64,000 bases of DNA from JAAFHB01 sp942493325 (GTDB taxonomy: Bacteria > Bacteroidota > Bacteroidia > Bacteroidales > Prolixibacteraceae), in NCBI GenBank assembly GCA_942493325.1, contig OW818689.1, positions 4,960,001-5,024,000 on the forward strand. The letters are read 5' to 3'. Below are positions 26,796 to 35,926 of the stretch, piece by piece; the stretch's first letter is position 1, and every line of letters begins with the position of its first letter. The notes under the pieces are model-generated. The model was not told the origin of the DNA and ran no database searches. It was given only the letters and a program-made list of their open reading frames with translations. The position numbers and the translations under genes are program-made.

Positions 26796-27404
26796 ATGGC
26801 AAGATATATTGGTCCAAAATCCAAAATTTCACGAAAATTCGGGGAGGCAATTTATGGCCCCGATAAAGCTTTTGAGCACAAGAACTATCCTCCGGGAATG
26901 CATGGAAACAGCAAACGCCGGAAAAAAGTTTCAGAATACGGCACTCAGCTGAAAGAGAAACAAAAAGCAAAATACATGTACGGGGTGCTGGAACGTCAGT
27001 TCCGCAATCTTTTCGAAAAAGCACACTCGCATAAAGGGGTAACGGGTACTGTACTTCTGCAGCTGCTCGAAAGCCGCCTCGATAATATTGTGTTCCGTCT
27101 TGGTATTGCACCTACACGTGCCGCGGCCCGTCAGCTGGTTTCGCACAAACACATTGTTATTAATGGTTCGGTAGTTAATATACCTTCATACACACTTCGC
27201 CCTGGAGAAGTTGTCAGTGTTCGGGAAAAATCCAAATCGCTTATCGCGATAACCGATTGCCTCGCCACACAACGTCACAACAAGTATCCTTGGCTCGAAT
27301 GGGATAGCGAAGCCAAATCTGGCAAATTTCTCAATGTTCCGAACCGTGAAGAAATTCCGGAAAATATTAAGGAACAATTAATCGTCGAATTGTATTCGAA
27401 ATAA
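26796..27404 (+). CDS. rpsD: 30S ribosomal protein S4
   Basis: uS4 of 202 residues, a primary 16S rRNA binder. It has the S4 RNA-binding domain (ESRLDNIVFRLGIAPTRAAA, then VSHKHIVINGSVVNIPSY). The cysteines of the zinc form are absent. In other bacteria it autoregulates the alpha operon. Confidence 0.98.
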   Translation: MARYIGPKSKISRKFGEAIYGPDKAFEHKNYPPGMHGNSKRRKKVSEYGTQLKEKQKAKYMYGVLERQFRNLFEKAHSHKGVTGTVLLQLLESRLDNIVFRLGIAPTRAAARQLVSHKHIVINGSVVNIPSYTLRPGEVVSVREKSKSLIAITDCLATQRHNKYPWLEWDSEAKSGKFLNVPNREEIPENIKEQLIVELYSK

Positions 27405-27420
27405 AATAATTTTAAGGTTT

Positions 27421-28413
27421 ATGGCAATTTTAGCTTTCCAGAAGCCGGATAAGGTGATAATGATTGAGTCGGACAATAAGATCGGCAAATTCGAGTTCCG
27501 TCCGCTTGAGCCTGGATACGGTATTACTATCGGTAATGCACTTCGCAGAATTTTGTTATCATCTTTGGAAGGGTACGCAATCACAACAATCAAAATCGAA
27601 GGGGTAGAGCATGAATTCTCTACAATCCCCGGTGTTATTGAGGATGTAACCGAGATGATCCTTAACCTGAAACAGATTCGTTTCAAAAAGGTTGTGGATG
27701 ACTTCGACAGTGAAAAAGTGTCTGTGACTATTTTTGGTCAGGATAAATTTAAAGCTGGCGATATTAATAATTTCATCACCGGGTTCAGGGTCCTTAATCC
27801 GGAGTTGTTGATCTGCAATATGGAACCTGAAGTCAAACTTCAGATCGAACTTTCAATCGAAAAGGGTCGTGGATATGTTCCAGGTGTCGAAAATAAACCT
27901 TCGGAAGAAGAATTCGGAGTAATTCCGATTGATTCGATCTTTACACCGATCAAGAATGTTAAGTATGATATCGAGAACTATCGTGTCGAACAAAAAACCG
28001 ACTACGAAAAACTGTTGATCGAAATCACAACTGACGGATCTATCTATCCTAAAGATGCCTTGAAGGAAGCAGCTAAAATTTTGATTTACCATTTTATGCT
28101 TTTCTCCGACGAGAAAATTACGCTCGACTCAGATGAGAAATTTGCCAACGAAGAATTTGATGAGGAAATTCTCCATATGCGGCAACTACTTAAAAACCGG
28201 TTGATCGATCTTGATCTGTCTGTCAGGGCATTAAATTGCCTTAAAGCAGCTGATGTTGACACACTCGGTGAATTGGTGACTTACAATCGCAACGACTTGT
28301 TGAAATTCCGCAACTTCGGAAAAAAATCTTTGACAGAACTTGACGATTTATTGGTTAACCTAGGTTTGAGTTTCGGGATGGACATCAGTAAGTATAAATT
28401 AGACAAGGAATAA
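27421..28413 (+). CDS. rpoA: DNA-directed RNA polymerase subunit alpha
   Basis: The 330-residue protein has the N-terminal dimerisation domain (GYGITIGNALRRILLSSLEG) and the C-terminal DNA-contacting domain (LNCLKAADVDTLGELV, FRNFGKKSLTELDDLL). It nucleates polymerase assembly. Position between rpsD and rplQ is standard. Confidence 0.98.
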   Translation: MAILAFQKPDKVIMIESDNKIGKFEFRPLEPGYGITIGNALRRILLSSLEGYAITTIKIEGVEHEFSTIPGVIEDVTEMILNLKQIRFKKVVDDFDSEKVSVTIFGQDKFKAGDINNFITGFRVLNPELLICNMEPEVKLQIELSIEKGRGYVPGVENKPSEEEFGVIPIDSIFTPIKNVKYDIENYRVEQKTDYEKLLIEITTDGSIYPKDALKEAAKILIYHFMLFSDEKITLDSDEKFANEEFDEEILHMRQLLKNRLIDLDLSVRALNCLKAADVDTLGELVTYNRNDLLKFRNFGKKSLTELDDLLVNLGLSFGMDISKYKLDKE

Positions 28414-28418
28414 TCGAA

Positions 28419-28934
28419 ATGAGACATAAAAAAAGTTTCAACCATTTAGGCAGAACGAGTTCACATCGGGGAGCAATGCTTTCCAATATGGCAAATTCGC
28501 TTCTCATTCATAAAAGGATCACCACCACGTTAGCCAAAGCCAAAGCATTGCGCGTGTATGTTGAGCCGCTCATTACCCGTGCGAAAAGTGATACCACCCA
28601 TAATCGCCGCGAAGTGTTCAGCCTGCTGCAAAGCAAAACGGTTGTCACGGAGCTTTTCCGCGATATCGTACTTAAAATAGGTGATCGTCCGGGTGGTTAT
28701 ACCCGGATTCTGAAAACGGGAAACCGTCTGGGTGATAATGCAGAAATGTGTATAATCGAGTTGGTCGACTATAACGAGAATATGTTATCAACCGCCAAGA
28801 AAGAGGTTGGCAAAAAACGCAGGTCACGGAAAAAAAGTGATTCAGCTGTAGCCGAAGGTGCCCCTAAAAAAGGAACTGCACCAAAAGCCGAAGCGAAAGT
28901 CACCGAAGCACCTGCTGAAGAGAAGGCTGAATAA
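28419..28934 (+). CDS. rplQ: 50S ribosomal protein L17 with extended C-terminal tail
   Basis: The bL17 core (MRHKKSFNHLGRTSSHRGAM, ITTTLAKAKALR) occupies roughly residues 1-125. A Lys/Ala/Glu/Pro-rich low-complexity tail of about 45 residues follows, common in Bacteroidota L17 but absent from the E. coli protein. It is the last gene of the ribosomal block. Confidence 0.97.
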   Translation: MRHKKSFNHLGRTSSHRGAMLSNMANSLLIHKRITTTLAKAKALRVYVEPLITRAKSDTTHNRREVFSLLQSKTVVTELFRDIVLKIGDRPGGYTRILKTGNRLGDNAEMCIIELVDYNENMLSTAKKEVGKKRRSRKKSDSAVAEGAPKKGTAPKAEAKVTEAPAEEKAE

Positions 28935-28955
28935 CAAGATTTCATTGAAATATTT

Positions 28956-28988
28956 TAAAAAGGGCGACTTCGGTTGCCCTTTTTTTTG
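28956..28988 (+). terminator. Terminator of the ribosomal block
   Basis: AAAAAGGGC pairs with GCCCTTTTT around a short loop containing TTCGG and runs into a T tract, about 22 bp after the rplQ stop. Confidence 0.85.
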
Positions 28989-29082
28989 CCCTTTTTCGCC
29001 TCCCGGACAACTATTTTGCGCGACTTTTTGTTAAAATAATGCTGTTCGTTTATTGGATAGACTATTATATTTAAATAATACA

Positions 29083-29090
29083 TATATTTG
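29083..29090 (+). promoter_or_regulatory. -7 box of citrate synthase gene
   Basis: TATATTTG lies 21 bp before the chosen ATG at 29112. It overlaps an in-frame TTG (29088), which rules that TTG out as the translation start. Confidence 0.55.
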
Positions 29091-29111
29091 AACAAACTAT
29101 TAGGCAATCAC

Positions 29112-30425
29112 ATGGACTATATTAAGCAAAAGTTACTGGAAAAGGGGATCAAGGAGCGCGCTGTTGTAAAACGGCTAATCAGTGAATTCGGTGAAGTTGA
29201 AGTCGAGAAGGTCAATATTGACCAGATACTTACGGGTATGAAAGGAATGACCAGCTTACTGACCGTTACCTCGAAACTCGACCCTGAACACGGAATCAGG
29301 TACCGTGGACACTCCATCCCGGATCTGCAGGAAAAGCTTCCTAAAATCAAGCCCGAAGGAGAACCTTTACCCGAAGGTCTTTTTTACCTCATGCTGCTCG
29401 ATGAGATGCCTACCATTGCGGATGCCCAATTTTTAAGTCAGGAATGGTATAACAGGAGCCACGTGCCTTATCATGTAATGAAAGTGCTTGATGCAATGCC
29501 CATTACGAGCAAGCCGATGACCCAGTTCAGTACCGGGATCATTTCAATGGCTACCGATTCTATCTTTCAGAAAGCACACCGGGCCGGAGTAAACAAAAAC
29601 GATTACTGGGATACCACTTATGAGGATGTCATGAACCTTATAGCCCGTCTTCCGGTAATAGCTGCATATATCTATCGTCGCAGTTTCAAGGACGGCAGTT
29701 TTATTGAACCGGATCGTAACCTCGATTGGGCAGCTAACTTCGCCCATATGATGGGTTATGATAGTGAGGAGATTTACCGGTTGTTCCGGATGTATATGTG
29801 TATTCATGCCGATCACGAAGGGGGAAATGTGTCGGCGCATGCCACGCATCTTGTGGGCTCTGCCCTGAGTAATCCTTATTATTCGTATGCCGCCGGTATG
29901 CTTGGTCTGGCCGGACCTCTTCACGGATACGCCAACCAGGAAGTCATGTACTGGATATCTGAAATGCTCAAGGTGATAGGTAATGATAGTGATGAGAAGA
30001 CTGTCAGAGATAAAATTGAAGCTTATGTACGGAAAACTATCTCTGAAGGGAAGGTAATCCCCGGATATGGACACGCAGTTTTGCGTGTAACCGATCCCCG
30101 GTTTACAGCACAGCAGATATTTGCAGAGAAATACGTAAAAGACGACCACCTGGTCAATATTGTGAACATGCTGTACGAAATTGTTCCTCCGATTTTGAAA
30201 TCACTTGGAAAGGTTAAGAACCCATGGCCAAATGTTGATGCATTTTCGGGAGCTCTTTTACACCATTACGGAATCTCGGAATACTTCTTCTACACCGTAA
30301 TGTTTGGGGTAAGCCGGGCATTGGGTGTTTTGGCACAGCTGGTTTGGGACAGGATGTATAACCTTCCCCTTGAAAGGCCTTCATCCGAAACTCTTGAGTG
30401 GTTTAAACAAAAAGCGGGGATTTAA
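29112..30425 (+). CDS. gltA: Citrate (Si)-synthase, eukaryotic-like type
   Basis: The 437-residue enzyme condenses oxaloacetate and acetyl-CoA to citrate at the TCA cycle entry. Motifs follow the mitochondrial-type branch: GIRYRGHSIPDLQ, PEGLFYLMLLDEMPT, then the active-site HADHEGGNVSAHATHLVGSA, GYGHAVLRVTDPR, and the catalytic Asp region NVDAFSGALLHHYG. This dimeric type differs from the NADH-inhibited proteobacterial hexamer. I choose ATG 29112 over TTG 29088 because the promoter -7 box overlaps the latter. The gene is monocistronic, with the minisatellite and terminator downstream. Confidence 0.95.
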   Translation: MDYIKQKLLEKGIKERAVVKRLISEFGEVEVEKVNIDQILTGMKGMTSLLTVTSKLDPEHGIRYRGHSIPDLQEKLPKIKPEGEPLPEGLFYLMLLDEMPTIADAQFLSQEWYNRSHVPYHVMKVLDAMPITSKPMTQFSTGIISMATDSIFQKAHRAGVNKNDYWDTTYEDVMNLIARLPVIAAYIYRRSFKDGSFIEPDRNLDWAANFAHMMGYDSEEIYRLFRMYMCIHADHEGGNVSAHATHLVGSALSNPYYSYAAGMLGLAGPLHGYANQEVMYWISEMLKVIGNDSDEKTVRDKIEAYVRKTISEGKVIPGYGHAVLRVTDPRFTAQQIFAEKYVKDDHLVNIVNMLYEIVPPILKSLGKVKNPWPNVDAFSGALLHHYGISEYFFYTVMFGVSRALGVLAQLVWDRMYNLPLERPSSETLEWFKQKAGI

Positions 30426-30452
30426 TTTCTGTTTATGTTTTTATAGCACGGA

Positions 30453-30617
30453 CTGCCAGCTGCCAGTTACCATTTGCCAGCTGCCAGTTACCATTTGCCA
30501 GCTGCCAGCTGCCAGCTGCCAATTACCAACAGCCAGTTGCCAGCAGCCAGTTGCCAGCAGCCAGTTGCCAGCAGCCAGTTGCCAGCAGCCAGTTGCCAGC
30601 AGCCAGTTGCCAGTTGC
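30453..30617. repeat. Minisatellite of CCAGTTGCCAGC-type units
   Basis: The tract starts with two copies of a 21-bp unit (CAGCTGCCAGTTACCATTTGC), changes to shorter GCCAGCT units, and ends with about five copies of the 14-bp unit AGCCAGTTGCCAGC. It is open in several frames on both strands, but the translations are pure repeat, so I do not call genes. Single relatives of the core occur at 38474-38500, 58911-58930 and 59068-59089. Confidence 0.85.
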
Positions 30618-30647
30618 TATTATCGACACAATTCTTTTTATATATTG

Positions 30648-30676
30648 ATAGGGGATCTTAAAAATCCCCTATTTTT
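30648..30676 (+). terminator. Terminator downstream of the citrate synthase gene and minisatellite
   Basis: ATAGGGGAT pairs with ATCCCCTAT across a 7-base loop, followed by a T tract, just upstream of the UbiD-family gene. Confidence 0.75.
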
Positions 30677-30695
30677 ATTACTCTAATTTAACAAA

Positions 30696-32606
30696 ATGGC
30701 TTTTCAGGGTTTAAGAGAATTTATTGAGCTGCTCGAAAGTAAAGGGGAATTACTCCGGATTTCAGTTCCGGTAAATCCTGAATTGGAAATCGCTGAGATT
30801 GCAGACAGGATTTCAAAAAGTAAAGGTGGGGGAAAAGCACTCTTATTTGAAAATAATGGTACCGGATTTCCGGTTCTTATAAATGCTTTTGGCTCAGAAA
30901 AGAGAATTGCACTCGCGTTGGGATGTGATAATCTTGAGAGCATTGGCTCCGAAATTGAATCTCTATTTAAAAATCTGGCCCGGCCCCGGAATAGCTTACT
31001 GGATAAATTAAAATTTCTCCCGCTTTTATCGCACATGGCTTCATGGATGCCAAAAAAAGTTTCGGGTCGTGGAAAGTGCCAGGAAGTCGTGATGCAGGAA
31101 CCCGATTTATTCAAATTGCCCGTTCTTAAGTGCTGGCCTGCCGACGGAGGCCGGTTTATTACCCTGCCGTGTGTGGTTACCCGTGATCCTGAAACAGGAG
31201 TTCGGAATGTCGGAATGTACCGGATGCAGGTTTTTGGAGCCGACCTTACGGGGATGCACTGGCACAAACATAAGACCGGCGCACGCCATTTAGAGGGTTA
31301 CAGGAAGACAGGAACGAAAATGCCTGTGTCTGTTGTCATAGGTGGTGATCCCGCCTATACCTATGCTGCAACTGCTCCGCTTCCCGATAATATTGATGAA
31401 TACCTTTTAGCGGGATTTTTACGCAAAAAGAAAGTTGAGCTGGTGAAATGCCTGACCAATGATCTGGAAGTTCCCACCGATGCCGACATTATTATCGAAG
31501 GGTATGTCGATCCGCAGGAGGAGCTGATTTACGAAGGCCCTTTTGGAGACCATACAGGCTTTTACTCACTTGCCGACTGGTACCCTAAATTTCATGTAAC
31601 CTGCATTACTTACCGTAAAGACGCAGTCTATCAGGCAACAGTGGTTGGTATACCTCCCCAGGAGGATGCATGGATCGGAAGGGCAACCGAACGGATTTTT
31701 CTGGCACCCATGAAAATGACCATGATTCCCGAATTGGTCGATATGGAATTACCTCCTTCTGGAGTGGCACATAATCTCACGATAGCCAAAATTGAAAAGT
31801 CTTATGCCGGACAGGGTTCAAAAGTGATGAATGCCATGTGGGGAGCCGGTCAGATGATGTTTAATAAAATTCTGATTGTAGCCGATCAGCGGGCCGATAT
31901 AAAGGATTATGAGGCTTTTGCACAGTTCGTTTCAAAAGCGGTCAATCCGCTGAAGGATATTTATTTTTCCCGTGGACCGATGGATGTCCTCGATCATTCA
32001 TCCTCACGCTTTTCGTATGGTTCGAAGCTGGGAATCGATGTGACCGTGAAATTTGATGAAGAGCAGGACGGACCGGATCAATTCAATACGAGTGACATTA
32101 ATTTAGAAAATTGTAAAGAACAGATTTCCGGGATTCCGGGAGTGGTTTCCAGTAATCTTACACTGGTGGGTAATGGAATCTCAGCCATCATTTTAGGGAT
32201 AGTCAAAAAAGATACGCAATCGTTGAATCGTATTATTGATGACCTGTTTTTGATAAATGAAGTTAGGAGTGTGAAATTCATCGTTTTTGTTGATCCGGAA
32301 CTGGATATATCCGATCGGGAGGCGGTGTGCTGGTATGTTTCAGGAAATATTGATCCGGTACGCGATTGCCGCATTATATCCCCGTTAAATGACGGAGAGC
32401 TGGCTCATTTCGTACTTGACGGCACCCGTAAATCAGCTGAAATTGACGCATTTAAACGCGATTGGCCCAATCCTGTTGTCGCATCTGCCGATACCATCTC
32501 GCGGATTGACAAACTTTGGCCGGAGGCCGGGTTAGGTCCGTTTATCGCTTCACCTTCCCTTAAATATGCCTTACTCCAAAAGGGAGATGGCGCAGTGAGC
32601 CGGTAA
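30696..32606 (+). CDS. UbiD-family decarboxylase (menaquinone-type)
   Basis: The 636-residue protein belongs to the UbiD family of prenylated-FMN-dependent (de)carboxylases acting on aromatic or unsaturated acids. Recognisable are the N-terminal FQGLREFIELLESKGELLRI, the prFMN-binding stretch GVRNVGMYRMQVFG, and the catalytic-glutamate loop EGPFGDHTGFYS (Glu280). Its length fits the long group implicated in menaquinone biosynthesis rather than the ~490-residue E. coli UbiD. No ubiX-like flavin prenyltransferase is nearby. Given the aromatic-acid genes 8 kb downstream, an aryl-acid substrate is possible, but there is no direct operon link. Confidence 0.88.
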   Translation: MAFQGLREFIELLESKGELLRISVPVNPELEIAEIADRISKSKGGGKALLFENNGTGFPVLINAFGSEKRIALALGCDNLESIGSEIESLFKNLARPRNSLLDKLKFLPLLSHMASWMPKKVSGRGKCQEVVMQEPDLFKLPVLKCWPADGGRFITLPCVVTRDPETGVRNVGMYRMQVFGADLTGMHWHKHKTGARHLEGYRKTGTKMPVSVVIGGDPAYTYAATAPLPDNIDEYLLAGFLRKKKVELVKCLTNDLEVPTDADIIIEGYVDPQEELIYEGPFGDHTGFYSLADWYPKFHVTCITYRKDAVYQATVVGIPPQEDAWIGRATERIFLAPMKMTMIPELVDMELPPSGVAHNLTIAKIEKSYAGQGSKVMNAMWGAGQMMFNKILIVADQRADIKDYEAFAQFVSKAVNPLKDIYFSRGPMDVLDHSSSRFSYGSKLGIDVTVKFDEEQDGPDQFNTSDINLENCKEQISGIPGVVSSNLTLVGNGISAIILGIVKKDTQSLNRIIDDLFLINEVRSVKFIVFVDPELDISDREAVCWYVSGNIDPVRDCRIISPLNDGELAHFVLDGTRKSAEIDAFKRDWPNPVVASADTISRIDKLWPEAGLGPFIASPSLKYALLQKGDGAVSR

Positions 32607-32635
32607 ATTAATTTCGTCGTAAAATCTAAATTTAT

Positions 32636-32643
32636 TACTTTTG
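32636..32643 (+). promoter_or_regulatory. -7 box upstream of rubrerythrin
   Basis: TACTTTTG fits the consensus about 110 bp before the rubrerythrin ATG, giving a leader of roughly 100 nt. No clear -33 element at ideal spacing. Confidence 0.45.
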
Positions 32644-32753
32644 GCTTTTTATCTCCGGTCACACGGGGAGTCAGTTGAAATGTTCTGATAATCAATTCCG
32701 AGATAGCGGAAAGTTTATTAAATATAACTTGGTTTTAACCTTAAATCTACACG

Positions 32754-33329
32754 ATGAACAGTATTAAAGGATCTCAGACTGAGCAAAATCTGCTCAAAGC
32801 TTTTGCCGGTGAATCGCAGGCACGTATGCGCTACGATTATTTTGCCAAACAGGCGAAGAAAGAAGGACTTGAACAAATTGCGGCCATTTTCGAGGAAAGC
32901 TCAATGAATGAGCGCGAGCATGCCAAACGTTTTTTTAAATTTCTTGAAGGGGGCCCCGTTGAAATTACCGCGACTTTCCCGGCCGGTATTATAGGGACAA
33001 CCCTCGAAAACCTTAAGGCAGCTGCTGAAGGTGAAAATGAGGAGTGGACATCGCTGTATCCTGAATTTGCTAAAATAGCTGAGCAAGAGGGGTTCAAGGA
33101 GATTGCGGTGGCATTTAAACTGATTTCCAAAGTTGAGAAGGCGCATGAAGACCGTTACAAAACGCTTTATACCAACCTGAATGAAGGTCGGGTTTTTGAA
33201 AAAGATGGTGACGTTGTCTGGAAATGCCGCAATTGCGGATACCTGCACCAGGGCAAAAAAGCACCGCTGAATTGCCCCGCCTGCCTCCACCCGCAGTCCT
33301 ATTTCGAAGTAAAGGCATCAAATTATTAA
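32754..33329 (+). CDS. rbr: Rubrerythrin
   Basis: This 191-residue non-haem iron protein reduces hydrogen peroxide in anaerobes. The ferritin-like domain (residues ~1-145) carries di-iron ligands in AFAGESQARMRYDYFAKQA, MNEREHAKRFF and KVEKAHEDRY. The C-terminal rubredoxin-like domain has CRNCGY and CPACLHPQ, the FeCys4 site. The stop codon directly abuts the ATG of the deaminase gene, implying co-transcription. It supports an anaerobic, oxygen-exposed lifestyle. Confidence 0.97.
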   Translation: MNSIKGSQTEQNLLKAFAGESQARMRYDYFAKQAKKEGLEQIAAIFEESSMNEREHAKRFFKFLEGGPVEITATFPAGIIGTTLENLKAAAEGENEEWTSLYPEFAKIAEQEGFKEIAVAFKLISKVEKAHEDRYKTLYTNLNEGRVFEKDGDVVWKCRNCGYLHQGKKAPLNCPACLHPQSYFEVKASNY

Positions 33330-34355
33330 ATGGATAATCTCATTAAATATATTGAGCGATTACCGAAGGCGGAGCTTCACCTGCATATTGAAGGAAGTTT
33401 CGAGCCGGAGATGATGTTTAGTATTGCCCGACGGAACCGGATTCAGCTGAAGTACGGATCTGTGGAGGAATTGCGCAGGGCTTATCGGTTCACTAATCTC
33501 CAGGATTTTCTGGATATCTATTATGAAGGGGCCGGGGTTTTGCGGAAAGAGGAGGATTTCTACGATCTTACATGGGCGTACCTCGAGCGCGCTTATAATG
33601 ACCGTGTATTGCATACCGAGATTTTTTTTGATCCCCAGACTCACCATGCAAATGGTGTTCCTTTTAAAACTGTTATCGACGGTATTCGTGCCGCCTTAAA
33701 TGATGCGCGTGAAAAGTGGGGGATCACCTCGTGTTTAATCATGAGTTTTTTACGTCATCTCGATGAGTCGTCAGCACTGGCTATTCTCGAAGAGGCGCTT
33801 CCGTACCGCGAATTTATCACGGCTGTAGGTCTTGATTCATCCGAAAGAGGAAATCCACCCGAAAAATTTGAACGCGTTTTTCTGATGGCACGCGAGTATG
33901 GATTTCTGACAGTGGCCCATGCCGGGGAAGAAGGATCGGCTGAAAATATCAGAAATTCTATTGAACTGCTGAAAGTCACGCGGATCGATCATGGAAATAG
34001 TTGTCTCGCAGATGATTTACTGGTGACTATGCTCAGGGAGAGAGCGATTCCACTTACGCTGTGTCCGCTTTCAAATCTTAGACTCAAGGTTATAGACCGT
34101 ATGGAGGATCACCCCGTCCTTGAAATGCTGCTCAAAGGATTAATGGTGACGATCAACTCCGATGACCCTGCCTATTTTGGGGGGTATGTGAATGAAAATT
34201 ATATCGCGGTCGCCAGGGCATTAAAGCTCAGTAAGGACCAGATTTACACAGTTGCCCGAAATTCATTTCAATCAGCCTTTCTGCCTGAGTCTACCCGGCA
34301 GGCATACATCAACCTGTTGAATGATCACCATAATGGTGTAACTGATTTTGCCTGA
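33330..34355 (+). CDS. Adenine deaminase (adenosine-deaminase-like family)
   Basis: The 341-residue TIM-barrel amidohydrolase has metal ligands in ELHLHIEGS (H17, H19), the catalytic HAGEEG, the RIDHGNSC histidine and the NSDDPAYFGGY aspartates. The segments YRFTNLQDFLDIYYEGAGVL and EIFFDPQTHHANGVPF match the adenine deaminase branch (fungal Aah1, Pseudomonas type) rather than true adenosine deaminases. It would convert adenine to hypoxanthine for purine salvage. It directly follows rubrerythrin with no spacer. Adenosine deaminase is the alternative; the SDDPAYFGGY form favours adenine. Confidence 0.85.
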   Translation: MDNLIKYIERLPKAELHLHIEGSFEPEMMFSIARRNRIQLKYGSVEELRRAYRFTNLQDFLDIYYEGAGVLRKEEDFYDLTWAYLERAYNDRVLHTEIFFDPQTHHANGVPFKTVIDGIRAALNDAREKWGITSCLIMSFLRHLDESSALAILEEALPYREFITAVGLDSSERGNPPEKFERVFLMAREYGFLTVAHAGEEGSAENIRNSIELLKVTRIDHGNSCLADDLLVTMLRERAIPLTLCPLSNLRLKVIDRMEDHPVLEMLLKGLMVTINSDDPAYFGGYVNENYIAVARALKLSKDQIYTVARNSFQSAFLPESTRQAYINLLNDHHNGVTDFA

Positions 34356-34561
34356 AGGATCGGTAATACTTTTTTATATTCACCTATCTTTTGCATGGAG
34401 TGTAACCGAGTGAATCTTTTGGAGAATTTTTAATCAGTACAACTATTGCCTGACCGAAACCTTACTGTACCTTTAAGTGTCGCGTAAAATGCATCATATT
34501 CATTGCTAAATAACGGATTTAAAGGAACTTCGCCACCATTATAAAACAATACGCAATTTAA

Positions 34562-35425
34562 ATGAAAAGATTAAAGACCTCACTTCTAATAGTTCTGTTC
34601 TCAGTAGTTTTTGTTCCAATTTCAATAGCCCAGGATTGGGCCGGTTTAAATCATTATAAAAAGGAAAATGCAAATGTTGTCGATATAACACCGAACGAAA
34701 AGCGCGTTGTTTTTATGGGTAACTCTATTACTGAAGGATGGTTCAATATCCATCCGGAGTTTTTTGGCGGCAAATTTTATTTTAACCGTGGTATAAGCGG
34801 GCAAACCACGCCTCAAATGCTGCTTAGGTTCCGGGCCGATGTGATCAACCTTAAACCAAAAGTAGTTGTCATTTTAGCCGGAACCAATGATATTGCCGGG
34901 AATACCGGTCCATCAACGTTGGAAATGATCGAAGACAATATTATTTCGATGGCACAATTAGCAAAAGCCAATAATATTAAAGTAATACTTTGTTCGGTTC
35001 TTCCTGTTTATGATTTTCCATGGAAGCCGGGTCTTGAACCGGCGCAGAAGATCATTGAACTGAATAAGCTCATTAAAGCATATGCTTTGAAAAGCGAAGC
35101 GATTTATATCGATTTTTTTTCAGCATTGGTTGACGAGCGTAACGGTCTAAAAGCAGAATATTCACAAGATGGCGTTCATCCAAACGAGGCGGGTTATTAT
35201 GTTATGGAGCCTCTAGCCGAGAATGCAATATCCCAGGCTTTCGGCGCGCCTAAACCAGTGGTTCGCAAACCCGTGGTTCGTAAAACTGCTGTTGCTAAAA
35301 AGACTTCCGCAACGCATAAAACTCCTTCAACTGTTTCAACTAAAAAAACGGTAACAACCAAAGCTCCTGCAACTCTTAAAGCTCCTGCAACTCAAACAAA
35401 TCCTGTAACAACCGGGAAAAAGTAA
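34562..35425 (+). CDS. Secreted SGNH/GDSL-family esterase
   Basis: The 287-residue protein has a signal peptide (about 1-23, ending SIAQ). SGNH blocks are clear: VVFMGNSITEGW (catalytic Ser in block I, here GNS), GISGQTT (block II Gly), AGTNDIAGN (block III Asn) and DGVHPNEAGY (block V Asp-x-x-His). Relatives are carbohydrate or platelet-activating-factor-type acetylhydrolases. From residue ~225 the chain is a low-complexity Lys/Thr/Pro/Ala tail (KPVVRK repeats, KTPSTV, KAPATLK), likely flexible and periplasmic. Substrate unknown. Confidence 0.9.
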   Translation: MKRLKTSLLIVLFSVVFVPISIAQDWAGLNHYKKENANVVDITPNEKRVVFMGNSITEGWFNIHPEFFGGKFYFNRGISGQTTPQMLLRFRADVINLKPKVVVILAGTNDIAGNTGPSTLEMIEDNIISMAQLAKANNIKVILCSVLPVYDFPWKPGLEPAQKIIELNKLIKAYALKSEAIYIDFFSALVDERNGLKAEYSQDGVHPNEAGYYVMEPLAENAISQAFGAPKPVVRKPVVRKTAVAKKTSATHKTPSTVSTKKTVTTKAPATLKAPATQTNPVTTGKK

Positions 35426-35580
35426 AATTTACATCCAGGGTGAATAATTATGAGAAAGGTTATTACTTTCATTTTTAGGGGGAATACTATCCTGCCATAA
35501 ACTCACCGGACTGTGCAATTTCTCCCCTAAAGATTAAATTCGAAAAGCAGGTTCAACCCTGATCATTAATTATCCCTGTG

Positions 35581-35904
35581 ATGAGCCATGCAAGGCTAAA
35601 TATTTATGTTTTGTCGGGTCCTTCTGTAATTAGTAGTAACGAATCGTTTATTTTAATGATGAAATAGGTTCCCAATGCAAAAGTAATTGGCATGAAAACT
35701 TATGGAAGTTCCGGTAATCCATTGCCTCATAAATTGTCAAATGGGGTGACAGTTTACCTCCCTTCGTGGCAGGCCTATACACTTGATGGAAAATTAATAG
35801 AAGGAAATGGTGTTGCACCAGACGTTGAAATATTAACCACAAAGAAAGATTTTGAAAATAAGGATCTACTTGTTGAAGAAGTTATGAAGATGATTCAAAA
35901 GTAA
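35581..35904 (+). pseudogene. Remnant of an S41 (tail-specific) protease
   Basis: From the ATG at 35581 one frame reads NIYVLSGPSVISSNESFILM then MK, a TAG at 35665-35667, and continues VPNAKVIGMKTYGSSGNP, LPSWQAYTLDGKLIEGNG and VAPDVEI. This is the C-terminal part of an S41 peptidase domain, including the conserved SS(N)E segment where the catalytic serine region lies. Everything N-terminal is missing and the frame carries a stop, so the gene is dead. Only the last 70 codons would be called as an ORF. Confidence 0.8.
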
Positions 35905-35926
35905 CCATTTGAAAAATACAGCAGAT

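Noticed and set aside
29544..30149. 201-codon minus-strand frame inside the citrate synthase gene
   Set aside because: Antisense shadow; composition follows codon positions of gltA.
30453..30617. Possible CRISPR array
   Set aside because: Units of 14-21 bp are directly tandem without unique spacers, and there are no cas genes.
30325..30648. Open frames of 60-107 codons across the minisatellite on both strands
   Set aside because: Translations are pure repeat (PVASSQLPAASCQ type) or overlap gltA in another frame; they arise from the repeat period, not selection.
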